From the NCBI GenBank assembly GCA_004555865.1, contig SFJO01000022.1:1-29304 (forward strand): 29,304 nucleotides of DNA. Direction: 5' to 3'. Below, in pieces: positions 1 through 9,366 of the stretch. Source of the DNA: Oscillospiraceae bacterium (GTDB lineage Bacteria; Bacillota; Clostridia; Oscillospirales; Ruminococcaceae). A program made the translations under genes and the position numbers. Under the pieces are notes generated by a model. That model searched no databases. It saw only the letters and a program-made list of their open reading frames with translations, and was not told where the DNA came from. Numbering within the stretch: the stretch's first letter is position 1; every line of letters starts with the position of its first letter.

Positions 1-8
1 ATCGGGGC

Positions 9-416
9 TTACTTTCCGGCCACGCGCAGGCGCACCAGCGCACGGCGCAGACGGGCCTCGGCCATGGCGCGGGCGGTTTTTTCGGTGGCTTTTGCCAGCG
101 ATTCCTCCGCGCGCTTGCGGGCACTCTCGGCGCGGGCCTTGTCAATGTCCTCGGCCCACTCCCAGGTGGTGGCCACCAGGCGCACCTGGCCATTCAGCAC
201 GCTGAGCATTCCGCCGATGCAGGCGGCACGGCGCACTTGGCCCGCCTCGTCGGTGATGCGGGCCTCGCCCATGCCCAGGGCCGTCATATAATCGCAATGC
301 CGGGGCAGAATGCACACATCCCCGGTGATGGTGCGGCAGAACACCCGCTGGGCTTGGCCCTCAAAGGCCTGCCCGTCCGGCGTGACCACCTGCAAATGGA
401 AGCTGCTCATGGTCAT
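9..416 (-). CDS. atpC: F1Fo ATP synthase subunit epsilon
   Basis: The 135-residue product is the epsilon subunit of the F1 central stalk, which couples rotation to catalysis and restrains ATP hydrolysis. The N-terminal part is the usual beta-sandwich: it opens with FHLQVVTPDG and has the ITGDVCILPRHCDYMTAL segment where this family normally has the GxxGILPxHxP motif. The last 50 residues form the Ala/Arg-rich helical hairpin. It is the last gene of the operon. Its ATG overlaps the atpD stop as ATGA, which points to translational coupling. An in-frame ATG two codons later is an alternative start. The operon may continue past the window edge, because only eight bases follow the stop codon. Confidence 0.95.
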   Translation of the reverse strand: MTMSSFHLQVVTPDGQAFEGQAQRVFCRTITGDVCILPRHCDYMTALGMGEARITDEAGQVRRAACIGGMLSVLNGQVRLVATTWEWAEDIDKARAESARKRAEESLAKATEKTARAMAEARLRRALVRLRVAGK

Positions 417-1810
417 TCACCCTTTTTTGCCTTGGCGAACACATCGTCAATGGTGCCGGCGAACAGGAACGCCGACTCCGGCAGATCGTCGCACTCGCCG
501 TTCAGGATCATCTTGAAGCCGCGGATGGTCTCCTTCAGCGGCACATACTGGCCGGGCATACCGGTGAACTGTTCGGCCACCGAGAAGCTCTGGCTCAGGA
601 AGCGCTGAATCTTCCGGGCGCGGTTCACGGCCAGGCGATCCTCCTCGCTCAGCTCATCCATACCCATGATGGCGATGATGTCCTGCAATTCCTTATAGCG
701 CTGCAGCACCTTCTGCACCGCACGGGCCACCTGATAGTGCTCCTCCCCCACCAGCTCGGGGCTGAGGATGCGGCTGGTGGACTCCAGCGGATCTACAGCC
801 GGGTAAATGCCCTGGCTGGCGATGTCACGGCTCAGCACCGTGGTGGCGTCCAGATGGGTGAAGGTGGTGGCGGGGGCCGGGTCGGTCAGGTCATCGGCAG
901 GCACATACACGGCCTGCACCGAGGTGATGGAGCCCTTCTTGGTGGAGGTAATGCGCTCCTGCAGCGCGCCCATTTCCGTGGCCAGCGTGGGCTGATAGCC
1001 AACGGCCGAGGGCATACGGCCCAGCAGCGCCGACACCTCACTGCCCGCCTGGGTAAAGCGGAAGATGTTGTCGATGAACAGCAGCACGTCCTGATTCTTC
1101 TGGTCGCGGAAGTACTCGGCCATGGTCAGGCCGGACAGGGCCACCCGCATACGGGCTCCCGGCGGCTCGTTCATCTGGCCGTAGACCAGCGCGGTTTTGT
1201 TGATAACGCCGCTCTCGGTCATCTCACCGTACAGGTCGTTGCCCTCACGGGTGCGCTCGCCCACGCCGGTGAACACCGACAGGCCGCCGTGCTCCTTGGC
1301 CACATTGTTGATCAGCTCCATGATCAGCACGGTTTTGCCCACGCCGGCGCCGCCGAACAGGCCGATCTTGCCGCCCTTGGCGTAAGGGCAGATCAGGTCC
1401 ACGACCTTGATGCCGGTTTCCAGGATCTCGGTCTCGGACTGCTGCTCATCAAAGGCGGGCGGATCGCGATGGATGGGCCAGCGCTCGGTCACTTCCGGGG
1501 CGGGCTTGTCGTCCACCGGCTCACCCAGCAGGTTGAACACGCGACCAAGGCAGCCCTCGCCCACGGGCACGGTGATGGGGCCGCCGGTATCCACGGCCTG
1601 CGCGCCGCGCACCAGGCCGTCGGTGCTGCTCATAGCAATGCAGCGGGCCACATTGTCGCCAATCAGCTGGGCCACCTCGACCACCAGCTTTTTGCCCTGG
1701 TTGTCGATCTCAATGGCGTTCAGCAGATCCGGCAGCTGCCCGTCCGCAAAGCGGATATCCAGCACGGGGCCAGTAACCTGGATGACCGTGCCGATGTTTT
1801 GCTTGGACAT
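413..1810 (-). CDS. atpD: F1Fo ATP synthase subunit beta
   Basis: This is the catalytic beta subunit of F1, 465 residues, the normal length for the family. Visible motifs are the P-loop GGAGVGKT (about residues 153-160), the catalytic glutamate segment GERTREGND just after residue 183, the Walker B strand LLFIDNIFRF, and the C-terminal lever DELSEEDR. The ATG at 1810 is chosen because AAGGAG lies 8 bases upstream. A GTG three codons earlier would start almost inside that ribosome site. The gene follows atpG after about 70 bases and overlaps atpC by four. Confidence 0.97.
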   Translation of the reverse strand: MSKQNIGTVIQVTGPVLDIRFADGQLPDLLNAIEIDNQGKKLVVEVAQLIGDNVARCIAMSSTDGLVRGAQAVDTGGPITVPVGEGCLGRVFNLLGEPVDDKPAPEVTERWPIHRDPPAFDEQQSETEILETGIKVVDLICPYAKGGKIGLFGGAGVGKTVLIMELINNVAKEHGGLSVFTGVGERTREGNDLYGEMTESGVINKTALVYGQMNEPPGARMRVALSGLTMAEYFRDQKNQDVLLFIDNIFRFTQAGSEVSALLGRMPSAVGYQPTLATEMGALQERITSTKKGSITSVQAVYVPADDLTDPAPATTFTHLDATTVLSRDIASQGIYPAVDPLESTSRILSPELVGEEHYQVARAVQKVLQRYKELQDIIAIMGMDELSEEDRLAVNRARKIQRFLSQSFSVAEQFTGMPGQYVPLKETIRGFKMILNGECDDLPESAFLFAGTIDDVFAKAKKGE

Positions 1811-1883
1811 GGACTTCACTCCTTACTGCGGGGCCGTAACCGGCCCCCGGTCCGGCGCAGCAGGCTGCGCCGTTCAACTTCAA

Positions 1884-2732
1884 TTATTGCTCTGCGCCGG
1901 CCACAATCTCGGTGATCTCCTGCGTGATGGCGGCCTGACGGGCGCGGTTGTAGCGCAGGTTCAGGTTCTCAATCATCTCGCCGGCATTCTTGCTGGCCGC
2001 ATCCATGGCGGTGCGGCGGGCCGCCTGCTCGCTGGCTTCCGATTCGCACACGGCGCCCCAGATCAGGCCCGCGAAGTACTCGGGCACAATGGCGTCGTAC
2101 ACCGCCTCGCTGGAAGGCTCGTACAGCATCAGGCTGCGGGGGCGCTTGTCCTCCCGGGGCTTGGGGGCGGCCATGGGCAGCATCTGCACCGTTTTGGCGG
2201 TCTGGGTCAGCATGGACTCAAACCGGGTGTAGCACAGGTGGATCTCATCGAACTCGCCCTTCAAAAAGCCCTGGGCCACCAGGCGGGACATGGAGAAGCA
2301 GTCGCTCACGGTCACGTCCTCCACCGGGCTGAACGCCTCGGTGAGGATGCTCATGCCCCGGCGCTGGAAGTGCTCCAGCGCCTTTTTGCCCACGGGCAGC
2401 ACACAGCACTCTTTGCCTTCGGCAGCCTGAGCCACCAGCTTGAACAGATTCGCGTTGTAGCCGCCGGCCAGGCCACGGTCGCCTGCAATCACGATGTAGC
2501 ATGTCTTTTTTACCGGGCGGCGGGCCAGATACGGAGAGGTAAACTCGGTGTTGGCGGCGGCAATGTCCGCCAGGGTGGCCTGCAGCGTCTCAAAATAAGG
2601 GCGCGCCTGCTCCATCCGCTCGCGGGCATGGCGCAGCTTGGAGGAGGCCACCAGTTCCATGGCCTTGGTGATCTGCATGGTGCTCTGCACACTGCGGATG
2701 CGCAGCTTGATGTCCTTCATGGAACCAGCCAT
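1884..2732 (-). CDS. atpG: F1Fo ATP synthase subunit gamma
   Basis: This 282-residue protein is the gamma shaft that rotates inside the alpha3beta3 head. The family N-terminal helix is clear (MKDIKLRIRSVQSTMQITKAM), as is the C-terminal helix with NLRYNRARQAAITQEITEI, the usual gamma signature. The start at 2732 has GAGGAGG nine bases upstream, and this ribosome site overlaps the stop codon of atpA. A second ATG five codons in (MKDIK) is where many homologues begin, so the first four residues are less certain. Confidence 0.96.
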   Translation of the reverse strand: MAGSMKDIKLRIRSVQSTMQITKAMELVASSKLRHARERMEQARPYFETLQATLADIAAANTEFTSPYLARRPVKKTCYIVIAGDRGLAGGYNANLFKLVAQAAEGKECCVLPVGKKALEHFQRRGMSILTEAFSPVEDVTVSDCFSMSRLVAQGFLKGEFDEIHLCYTRFESMLTQTAKTVQMLPMAAPKPREDKRPRSLMLYEPSSEAVYDAIVPEYFAGLIWGAVCESEASEQAARRTAMDAASKNAGEMIENLNLRYNRARQAAITQEITEIVAGAEQ

Positions 2733-2746
2733 GGCTCGTCACCTCC

Positions 2747-4261
<1,515 letters not shown>

Positions 4262-4298
4262 GGCAGTAATTTCACCACAACTTTCTCTTTTGGTCTGT

Positions 4299-4339
4299 CA
4301 GCGCCGCCCGCCTGCCAAAGCAGAGGGCGCGCTGTTTTT
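4299..4339 (+). terminator. terminator-like hairpin in the atpH-atpA spacer, antisense to the operon
   Basis: CAGCGC pairs with GCGCTG. Inside it GCCC pairs with GGGC and CTGC with GCAG, around a CAAA loop. On the plus strand five T residues follow directly. The ATP synthase genes run on the minus strand, where no T-run follows, so this would stop antisense transcription. In the operon mRNA the same sequence is a stable hairpin between atpH and atpA. Confidence 0.5.
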
Positions 4340-4371
4340 GAATGGTTCAAAACGGGTTCGGGGCTGCCGCC

Positions 4372-4911
4372 TCAGTCGGCGGGGGCCGCCAGGGTCTGGC
4401 GCAGCGTGTCCAGCCGGCTCTTCAGGGTGCCGTCCAGCCGCACGCCTTCCACGTCCAGCCGCACGCCGCCCAGGCAGCTCTCGTCCACCCGGGTTTCCAG
4501 ATGGATGGTCTTGCCGGTGGCGGCCGCCAGCTTTTCGGTCAGGCGGGCCTTCTGCTCCTCGGTCATGGGCACCGCCGCGGTAGCCACGGCGGTGAGGATG
4601 CCGTGGGCCTTGTTGTAGCGGCGGCGGTACTCCTTAAAGCAAGCGGGCAGCTCCCCGATGGACTCCCGTTCGCAGAGGATCTTGGAAAAATTCACAAGAT
4701 ACGGGTGCACCCCTGTCAGCGCTTCGTCCAGCAGGGCAGTGCGCTCGGGCTTCGGGATGCTGGGAATCGCCAGCAGCCGCAGCCACTGGGGCTCGGCCGC
4801 CAGCACCCGGGTCAGGGTCTGCTGCTGGGTCAGCAGCTCGTCCTCCAGCCCTTCCTCGGCGGCCAGGTCATACAGCGCGCCGCCGTAAACCTTTGCAACG
4901 TCGGTCGTCAT
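4372..4911 (-). CDS. atpH: F1Fo ATP synthase subunit delta
   Basis: This 179-residue protein is the delta (OSCP-type) subunit that ties the F1 head to the peripheral stalk. The family N-terminus is visible as VAKVYGGALYDLAAEEG. The C-terminal signature appears as LETRVDESCLGGVRLDVEG and a final LDTLRQTL. The ATG overlaps the stop of atpF as ATGA. It is followed by the 110-base spacer and hairpin before atpA. Confidence 0.95.
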   Translation of the reverse strand: MTTDVAKVYGGALYDLAAEEGLEDELLTQQQTLTRVLAAEPQWLRLLAIPSIPKPERTALLDEALTGVHPYLVNFSKILCERESIGELPACFKEYRRRYNKAHGILTAVATAAVPMTEEQKARLTEKLAAATGKTIHLETRVDESCLGGVRLDVEGVRLDGTLKSRLDTLRQTLAAPAD

Positions 4912-5414
4912 GAGGCGTCACCCACATTCTGAATAAACTCGTCGATGAGCTTGGCGTGGTCCTCCGGGCGAACTTCCCGTTCCACCACCTTGCTGGCGAT
5001 GTCCACGGCAATGCCGCCCAGCTCGTCCTTCACCTCGTTCACCGCCTTCTTGCGCTGCTGGGCGATGTCCGCTTCGGCCTTGGCCAGCATGGCCTGGGCC
5101 TGGCGGCGGGCATCCTCCAGAATTTCCTCGCTGTGGGCGGCGGCGGTGCGGTCGGCGGCCTTCACGATCTCACCGGCCTCGGCCTTGGCCTGGGCCAGAG
5201 CCTCTTCGTACTGGGCCTGGGCCTGCTCTGCCTTTTCGCGGGCCGAGGCAGCTTCTTCCAGCTGGGCATTGCACAGTGCCTGGCGCTGGTCCAGAATCTT
5301 CTGCACCCGCTGGAACAGGAATTTTTTGACGAGGAGCATGGTGATCAGCAGGTTCGCGATCTGGGCCACAAAGTTCCAGGGAACGATGGTCACCAGTGCC
5401 TGAAATCCCTCCAT
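4908..5414 (-). CDS. atpF: F1Fo ATP synthase subunit b
   Basis: This is the peripheral stalk b subunit, 168 residues. A single membrane segment (about residues 8-31, through NLLITMLLVKKFLF) leads into a long charged Ala/Glu/Lys/Gln-rich helix that would form the stalk. The reading frame extends nine codons further to a TTG, but the AAGGAGGAAGG ribosome site lies inside that extension, so the ATG at 5414 is preferred. It sits between atpE (45-base gap) and atpH (four-base overlap). Only one b-type gene is present, as in ordinary non-photosynthetic bacteria. Confidence 0.95.
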   Translation of the reverse strand: MEGFQALVTIVPWNFVAQIANLLITMLLVKKFLFQRVQKILDQRQALCNAQLEEAASAREKAEQAQAQYEEALAQAKAEAGEIVKAADRTAAAHSEEILEDARRQAQAMLAKAEADIAQQRKKAVNEVKDELGGIAVDIASKVVEREVRPEDHAKLIDEFIQNVGDAS

Positions 5415-5459
5415 AAGGGTTCCTTCCTCCTTCCGTATCAATTGGCCGGGGCGGGCCGC

Positions 5460-5720
5460 TTACAGCATCCCCAGGAACATACCGGGCGCCACAAAGATCA
5501 GCAGCAGGCCGGTAACAAAGCCGTAAATACCGGTGGTCTCGGCAATGGCGCAGCCCAGCAGCATGGTGCTGGTCACATCGCCTTTGCATTCGGGCTGACG
5601 GCCGATGGCGGACAGCGCCTGGCCCACGGCGTAACCTTCGCCGATACCAGGGCCGATGCCTGCGATCAGGGCGAGACCTGCGCCGATGGCGCAGCCGGCC
5701 AATACGATTGCACTTTCCAT
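5460..5720 (-). CDS. atpE: F1Fo ATP synthase subunit c, two-carboxylate Na+-type
   Basis: This 86-residue protein is the c subunit that forms the membrane rotor ring. It has two hydrophobic helices joined by the polar loop RQPECKGD. The first helix contains GIGPGIGEGY (Pro24, Glu28) and the second GCAIAETTGIY (Glu61, Thr62, Thr63). In Na+-coupled rotors the ion is held by residues equivalent to Q32, E65 and S66 of Ilyobacter, with a conserved proline at 28. Here the glutamine is replaced by Glu28, the two-carboxylate form described for Fusobacterium nucleatum. Na+ coupling is therefore likely but inferred. The start has AAGGAG nine bases upstream. Confidence 0.97.
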   Translation of the reverse strand: MESAIVLAGCAIGAGLALIAGIGPGIGEGYAVGQALSAIGRQPECKGDVTSTMLLGCAIAETTGIYGFVTGLLLIFVAPGMFLGML

Positions 5721-5794
5721 AAGTTCATTCTCCTTCTTGTGTTTTCTTGTTGATGCAGGGCAGCTGCCCTGCGGGATGGATTCGGGTTGCGGGT

Positions 5795-6544
5795 TCAGTC
5801 CGCCTCGGCGGCGTTGGCAATATACATGGTGGTCAGCATACAGAAGATGAATGCCTGCATCGCACCGCTGAACCAGTCGAAATAAATCGAGGTGATGGCC
5901 GGAACGCCCACCGCCAGGAAGGGGATCTGGCTCAGCACATCGCCCAGCAGGCCCGGCAGCAGGCCGAACAGCGCGTGGCTGGCCAGCGCCAATGCCCCGT
6001 AGATCAGGGCGTTGATGACCGTGCCGGACAGGATGTTGCCGAAATGACGGCAGGCCATGCTGATGGGGGTGGCGATCTCCGACAGAATGTTGAAGGGGGT
6101 CAGCACCGGAATGGGCTGCGTAAAGCCTTTCAGATAGCCGCCGAAGCCGTTCGCCTTGATCTTGTGATAGGTGATGAGGGCAAACACCAGCACCGCCCAG
6201 GCCGCCTCGGTGGAAAGATCTGCCGTGGGGCTGTACAGGCCCACCAGGCTGATCAGGTTCGACAGCAGCGACAGGGTAAACAGCGCCGCCACAAACGGGG
6301 TAAAGTAGGCGAACTTTTCGCCCATGTTGCCCACCGTAAAGTTGCGGGCCGTCTCCACCAGGAATTCCGCCACCGCCTGCCGCTTGCTCACGTTGGACAC
6401 CTTCATGTCGTGGGTGAGCCACAGGCACAGGCCGGTGACAATGGCCATGATGAGCCAGGTGATCACCAGCGTGGCCGAAATGGGAATGCCGCCGAAGATG
6501 GGAATGGTGAAATAGATCGGTGCGCCTTGAACGCTAATGTTCAT
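5795..6544 (-). CDS. atpB: F1Fo ATP synthase subunit a
   Basis: This is the stator a subunit that supplies the ion half-channels, 249 residues with about five or six membrane helices. The segment SMACRHFGNILSG carries the essential arginine (Arg166), which interacts with the c-ring glutamate. TPFVAALFTLSLLSNLISL, further upstream, is also typical of the family. The ATG overlaps the stop of the preceding atpI-like gene as ATGA. A 74-base spacer separates it from atpE. Confidence 0.95.
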   Translation of the reverse strand: MNISVQGAPIYFTIPIFGGIPISATLVITWLIMAIVTGLCLWLTHDMKVSNVSKRQAVAEFLVETARNFTVGNMGEKFAYFTPFVAALFTLSLLSNLISLVGLYSPTADLSTEAAWAVLVFALITYHKIKANGFGGYLKGFTQPIPVLTPFNILSEIATPISMACRHFGNILSGTVINALIYGALALASHALFGLLPGLLGDVLSQIPFLAVGVPAITSIYFDWFSGAMQAFIFCMLTTMYIANAAEAD

Positions 6545-6972
6545 GCTTCGTGTTCCCCCCCTTCATCGCCGGAGGCTCCGGTGGTTTTTTCCGGCTTGTA
6601 GCGGCCGGTAAGCTGCATAAACGCAATGGTCAGCCGGGGGAAGAACAGCGGCAGCACCACGGCCACCCAGTGGAAGCAGGGTGCCACGAACCCCACGATC
6701 ACCCCCAGCGCACACATCAGGTTGCGCATGGTGTAGGAGGTCTGCATCATGGCCTTGGCGCGGCTCTCGCTCTCCCCGGCGGCCTTCTGAACCGACAGGC
6801 CCAGAAGCAGGAAGTTGGCCACCGCCAGGCACCAGCCCAGCCCTGCGCCCAGGGCTACGGTGTGATCCAGGCGGCCCAAAGCCGCGAACACCGCCAGCAT
6901 TGCGGCGCACCCCACGGCGCACCCGGCGGCAATGTGGATGGTCTCCTGCCGGACGGCAGGCTGCAATTTCAT
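6541..6972 (-). CDS. AtpI-like membrane protein of the ATP synthase operon
   Basis: This 143-residue protein has about four hydrophobic segments and a charged tail ending in Glu/His. In size, topology and position just upstream of atpB it matches the poorly conserved AtpI (subunit I) group, proposed to help c-ring assembly or ion supply. The ATG at 6972 is preferred over upstream in-frame starts because it has a GGGAGGG-type ribosome site. It is co-transcribed with the 7032 gene and overlaps atpB by four bases. The identification rests mainly on context, since the sequence itself carries no diagnostic motif. Confidence 0.75.
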   Translation of the reverse strand: MKLQPAVRQETIHIAAGCAVGCAAMLAVFAALGRLDHTVALGAGLGWCLAVANFLLLGLSVQKAAGESESRAKAMMQTSYTMRNLMCALGVIVGFVAPCFHWVAVVLPLFFPRLTIAFMQLTGRYKPEKTTGASGDEGGEHEA

Positions 6973-7031
6973 ATGCGTCCCTCCCCTATGGCTGCGGCAC
7001 GGGGCCGCAGCGGCGTTTCTGTTCGGCGGCG

Positions 7032-7295
7032 TCACCGGTGCTCGTTGAAGCTGGGCGGCGCCTGGCTGCGCTTGGCCCGGTTCAGCATCAGGCGGGCAAA
7101 CCCCGCCACGCCGCTGGCCGCGCCGCCCAGCCCCAGCACAATGGCAGCGGCCATCACCCAGGGGCCGAAGCCGAACCGGTGCTGAAGCTGCCAGCCGCCC
7201 CAGATGCAAAGAAGCAGGGGCGACACCATGCTGAACCCAAGCTGAGTCAGCCAGACGATGTCCCGCCAAAGGCGGAAGCGTTCGTTTTGCTTCAT
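7032..7295 (-). CDS. AtpZ/AtpI-family two-helix membrane protein
   Basis: This 87-residue protein has two membrane helices (about residues 12-33 and 43-66). The first contains LGFSMVSPLLLCIWGGWQL, the pattern of the small AtpZ/AtpI family often encoded first in Firmicute ATP synthase operons. Members are thought to act with AtpI in Fo assembly or divalent cation handling. The ATG at 7295 has GGGGAGG six bases upstream. It is the first gene after the operon promoter, with a leader of about 105 bases. Confidence 0.75.
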   Translation of the reverse strand: MKQNERFRLWRDIVWLTQLGFSMVSPLLLCIWGGWQLQHRFGFGPWVMAAAIVLGLGGAASGVAGFARLMLNRAKRSQAPPSFNEHR

Positions 7296-7409
7296 GGTGT
7301 CCTCCCCTGCGGCAGGCAATGGATATTCAGCTGTGGGCCTGCCCTGCATCGTTTTCGGCCGGTCCGTGACCCTTTTGGTCAAATCCGGCCCCGTTGCCAA
7401 TTCATATTC

Positions 7410-7438
7410 AGTATATCAAAACCATGCAAGCTGTGCAA
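7410..7438 (-). promoter_or_regulatory. sigma-A promoter of the ATP synthase operon
   Basis: On the minus strand TTGCAC (7438-7433), a 17-base spacer and TATACT (7415-7410) make a good sigma-A promoter. Transcription would begin near 7403 and read through all ten genes to atpC. The remaining DNA between here and the CPBP terminator (about 7440-7649) is AT-rich and shows no convincing gene. Confidence 0.75.
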
Positions 7439-7649
7439 CCGATTCTGTATACCTTTCACAGCCATAATTTTCGACGCAAATTTGTGCATCTTTGCCCCTT
7501 TTGTCACAGCTCAACGGTTTTGTGTTATTCTTTTCCAGTTTTTGAGGTCTGTGGCATACGGCGGCCGCCGGCTGGACTTTTTCGGCCTTTTTTGCACTTT
7601 TGTACTCGCTGCGCAAGATATCAAAGTTCCTTTGCACGGGCATTCATCC

Positions 7650-7704
7650 AAAAAAGAATTCCGCCCTCTTCCGCCGGACACAACCGGCGGAGAAAGCGGA
7701 ATTC
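7650..7704 (-). terminator. intrinsic terminator of the CPBP protease gene
   Basis: On the minus strand GAATTCCGC pairs with GCGGAATTC, and inside it CCGCCGG pairs with CCGGCGG. A run of six T follows at once. It lies 32 bases after the CPBP gene stop and insulates it from the ATP synthase promoter. Confidence 0.85.
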
Positions 7705-7736
7705 CCCTGTAAAATTTTCACTTCACAGGCAAAGGC

Positions 7737-8639
7737 TTACAGGGCCATGGGGGTCTTTTCCATGCGGGTGATGTCCCACATGGCCAGAATGCCCAGCACC
7801 AGCAGGGGCAGGCCTGCCACCAGACCCGCCGGGTTGGGCCCATACAGGAAGTTTGCCCCATCGGAGGGCAGCCAGTAGTTGCCCACCGCCGCAATGGCGT
7901 TGATGGCCCCGTGGGCCAGCGCCGAGGGCAGAATGCTCTTGCAGCGCAGGCTCAGCCAGTACAGGCAGGCGCCGGCACTGGTGCAGAAGATCATCATCGC
8001 CACCACGCCCAGCACGGGCCAGCCCAGATAATCGGTGCCGTAGTTGTGGCCGCTCACGGTCAGGGGCAGGTGCCACAGGCCCCAGATCACGCCGCCGGCC
8101 ACCATGCCCTTCGCCGCACCCAGCCGGGAGCACAGGGTGGGGTACAGCCAGCCGCGCCAGCCAGCCTCTTCGCCAAAGCCCGAAATGGCGTTGAAGAAGG
8201 GGGCCACTGTCACCGCCTGGATGATCTGCAGCTTGGCCATGGCCTTGATGATGGCCAGGCCGCCCTGGGCCTGGTAGGCCTCTTCGCCGTACATGGCAAT
8301 GACGCTGGTTTCCATGTAGCCCATGTTTGCATCATAATTGCGGAACACCGCAAAGTACACCGCCACGCCCGCAAAGGTGATGAGCGCAGGCCCCCACATG
8401 GCCACCGCGTAGAACATCCAGCCGCGCTTGAAGTTCAGGTTCAGCCGGAAGCCCACATTGGCCTCCGGGCAGCTCCGCTTGAGCATCACGGTGGACAGCA
8501 GCGGCGCAAACATACCCACGGTGGTGAGCCATTGCGCCGAACTGGCCGGCAGTTTGCCGGACAGTGCGATGGCCCACACCAGCCACGCTATGCCGAAGCT
8601 GCCCGCCAGATAGTGCAGCATGCTTTTATACTCTTTCAT
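7737..8639 (-). CDS. CPBP-family intramembrane glutamic protease
   Basis: This 300-residue polytopic membrane protein shows all three motifs of the CPBP (CaaX protease/bacteriocin-processing, Abi) family: EExxxR as GEEAGWRGWLYP (Glu157, Glu158), FxxxH-like as IWGLWH (His190), and HxxxN as AHGAINA (His243, Asn247). The family acts as intramembrane endopeptidases. Bacterial members are linked to bacteriocin immunity, peptide processing or regulator cleavage, but the substrate cannot be predicted here because no bacteriocin or lanthipeptide genes are nearby. The ATG at 8639 has a GGGGAGGG site nine bases upstream. It has its own terminator. No clear promoter is seen, so it may be read from the 8796 gene. 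Confidence 0.88.
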   Translation of the reverse strand: MKEYKSMLHYLAGSFGIAWLVWAIALSGKLPASSAQWLTTVGMFAPLLSTVMLKRSCPEANVGFRLNLNFKRGWMFYAVAMWGPALITFAGVAVYFAVFRNYDANMGYMETSVIAMYGEEAYQAQGGLAIIKAMAKLQIIQAVTVAPFFNAISGFGEEAGWRGWLYPTLCSRLGAAKGMVAGGVIWGLWHLPLTVSGHNYGTDYLGWPVLGVVAMMIFCTSAGACLYWLSLRCKSILPSALAHGAINAIAAVGNYWLPSDGANFLYGPNPAGLVAGLPLLVLGILAMWDITRMEKTPMAL

Positions 8640-8755
8640 ACGTTCTTTCCCTCCCCCGCCCCGTTTGGGCGGCTGTTGTTCTGCGGCACGCCAGCCACAC
8701 GAAAACAGCCCGCCGCCGCCTTTTCTCTGAGGCGGAAACGGACTGCAAGCTGGTC

Positions 8756-8780
8756 ACGCCCGGCGCATTCCGGGCGTTTT
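8756..8780. repeat. 8-bp GC-rich hairpin between two minus-strand genes
   Basis: ACGCCCGG pairs with CCGGGCGT around CGCATT. A short T4 tract follows on the plus strand and no T tract on the minus strand, although both neighbouring genes are on the minus strand. It lies 16 bases after the stop of the YbjN-like gene and could be a weak terminator or an mRNA 3-prime stabiliser. Confidence 0.35.
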
Positions 8781-8795
8781 ACCACTTAGTTTTGG

Positions 8796-9230
8796 TTACT
8801 GGTCGCTCCACAGCGCCTTCATCACCTTGGGGTAGTTCTCGTCGATGATGTTTACGCCGCGCTGCACCAGCTCATAGACAATGGCGCCGATGGTGTCCGC
8901 CGTGATCACCGCATCCACCGCCGCGGTAACCTCGCGGTCATCGTCCAGATACCAGCGGTACCAGCGGTAGTTGTTGTTCAGGTCATTCAGCACCAGAGAC
9001 ACCGCCGCCACCTGACGGGTGTTGGTGGTTTTGGCAATGGTCCACACACGGATGGCCACATTGTCCTCATCCGGGTCCACGAAAATCTTGAAGCGGATGG
9101 TGTCCTTGTTGTCACCGGTGTAAGTAACCGTCACCACGTCTTTACCAGCCTTGGTGGTGTCAATATCAGGCGAATATTTCATGCCTTTGCGCTCGAAGAA
9201 GTCCAGCATATTACGGGTAGCACGGATCAT
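8796..9230 (-). CDS. YbjN-like small soluble protein
   Basis: This acidic soluble protein has about 144 residues, with no signal peptide or membrane segment. The order of an N-terminal helix (MLDFFERKGMKYS), then strands (VVTVTYTGDN, IRFKIFVDPDEDNVAIRVWT), then a helix around SLVLNDLNNNYRW, resembles the YbjN/type III chaperone-like fold. In that fold a short alpha-beta sandwich binds partners. The match is by pattern only and no biochemical role can be assigned. The ATG at 9230 is chosen because AGGAGG lies eight bases upstream. The frame is open 12 codons further, but those codons cover the ribosome site. Confidence 0.75.
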   Translation of the reverse strand: MIRATRNMLDFFERKGMKYSPDIDTTKAGKDVVTVTYTGDNKDTIRFKIFVDPDEDNVAIRVWTIAKTTNTRQVAAVSLVLNDLNNNYRWYRWYLDDDREVTAAVDAVITADTIGAIVYELVQRGVNIIDENYPKVMKALWSDQ

Positions 9231-9341
9231 AGTGATTTCCTCCTGTTTGCTTTTCACCGGGACCATTCGGTTGCCGCGGCGGTGATTTCTTTTTTTATCT
9301 TACACCATAACTCTCGCCCGCGCCAGCCTTTTGTCGGTCAA

Positions 9342-9366
9342 AGCAGGCAAATTATTTTTGCCCGCC
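9342..9366 (-). terminator. weak hairpin after the DEAD-box helicase gene
   Basis: On the minus strand GCGGGCAAA pairs with TTTGCCTGC (one G-T pair) around AATAA, followed by only three T residues. It starts right after the helicase stop. It may be a poor intrinsic terminator. Confidence 0.35.

Noticed and set aside
7416..7643. A 75-codon minus-strand frame upstream of the ATP synthase operon
   Set aside because: It overlaps the operon promoter, has no ribosome site, and its composition is that of AT-rich spacer DNA.
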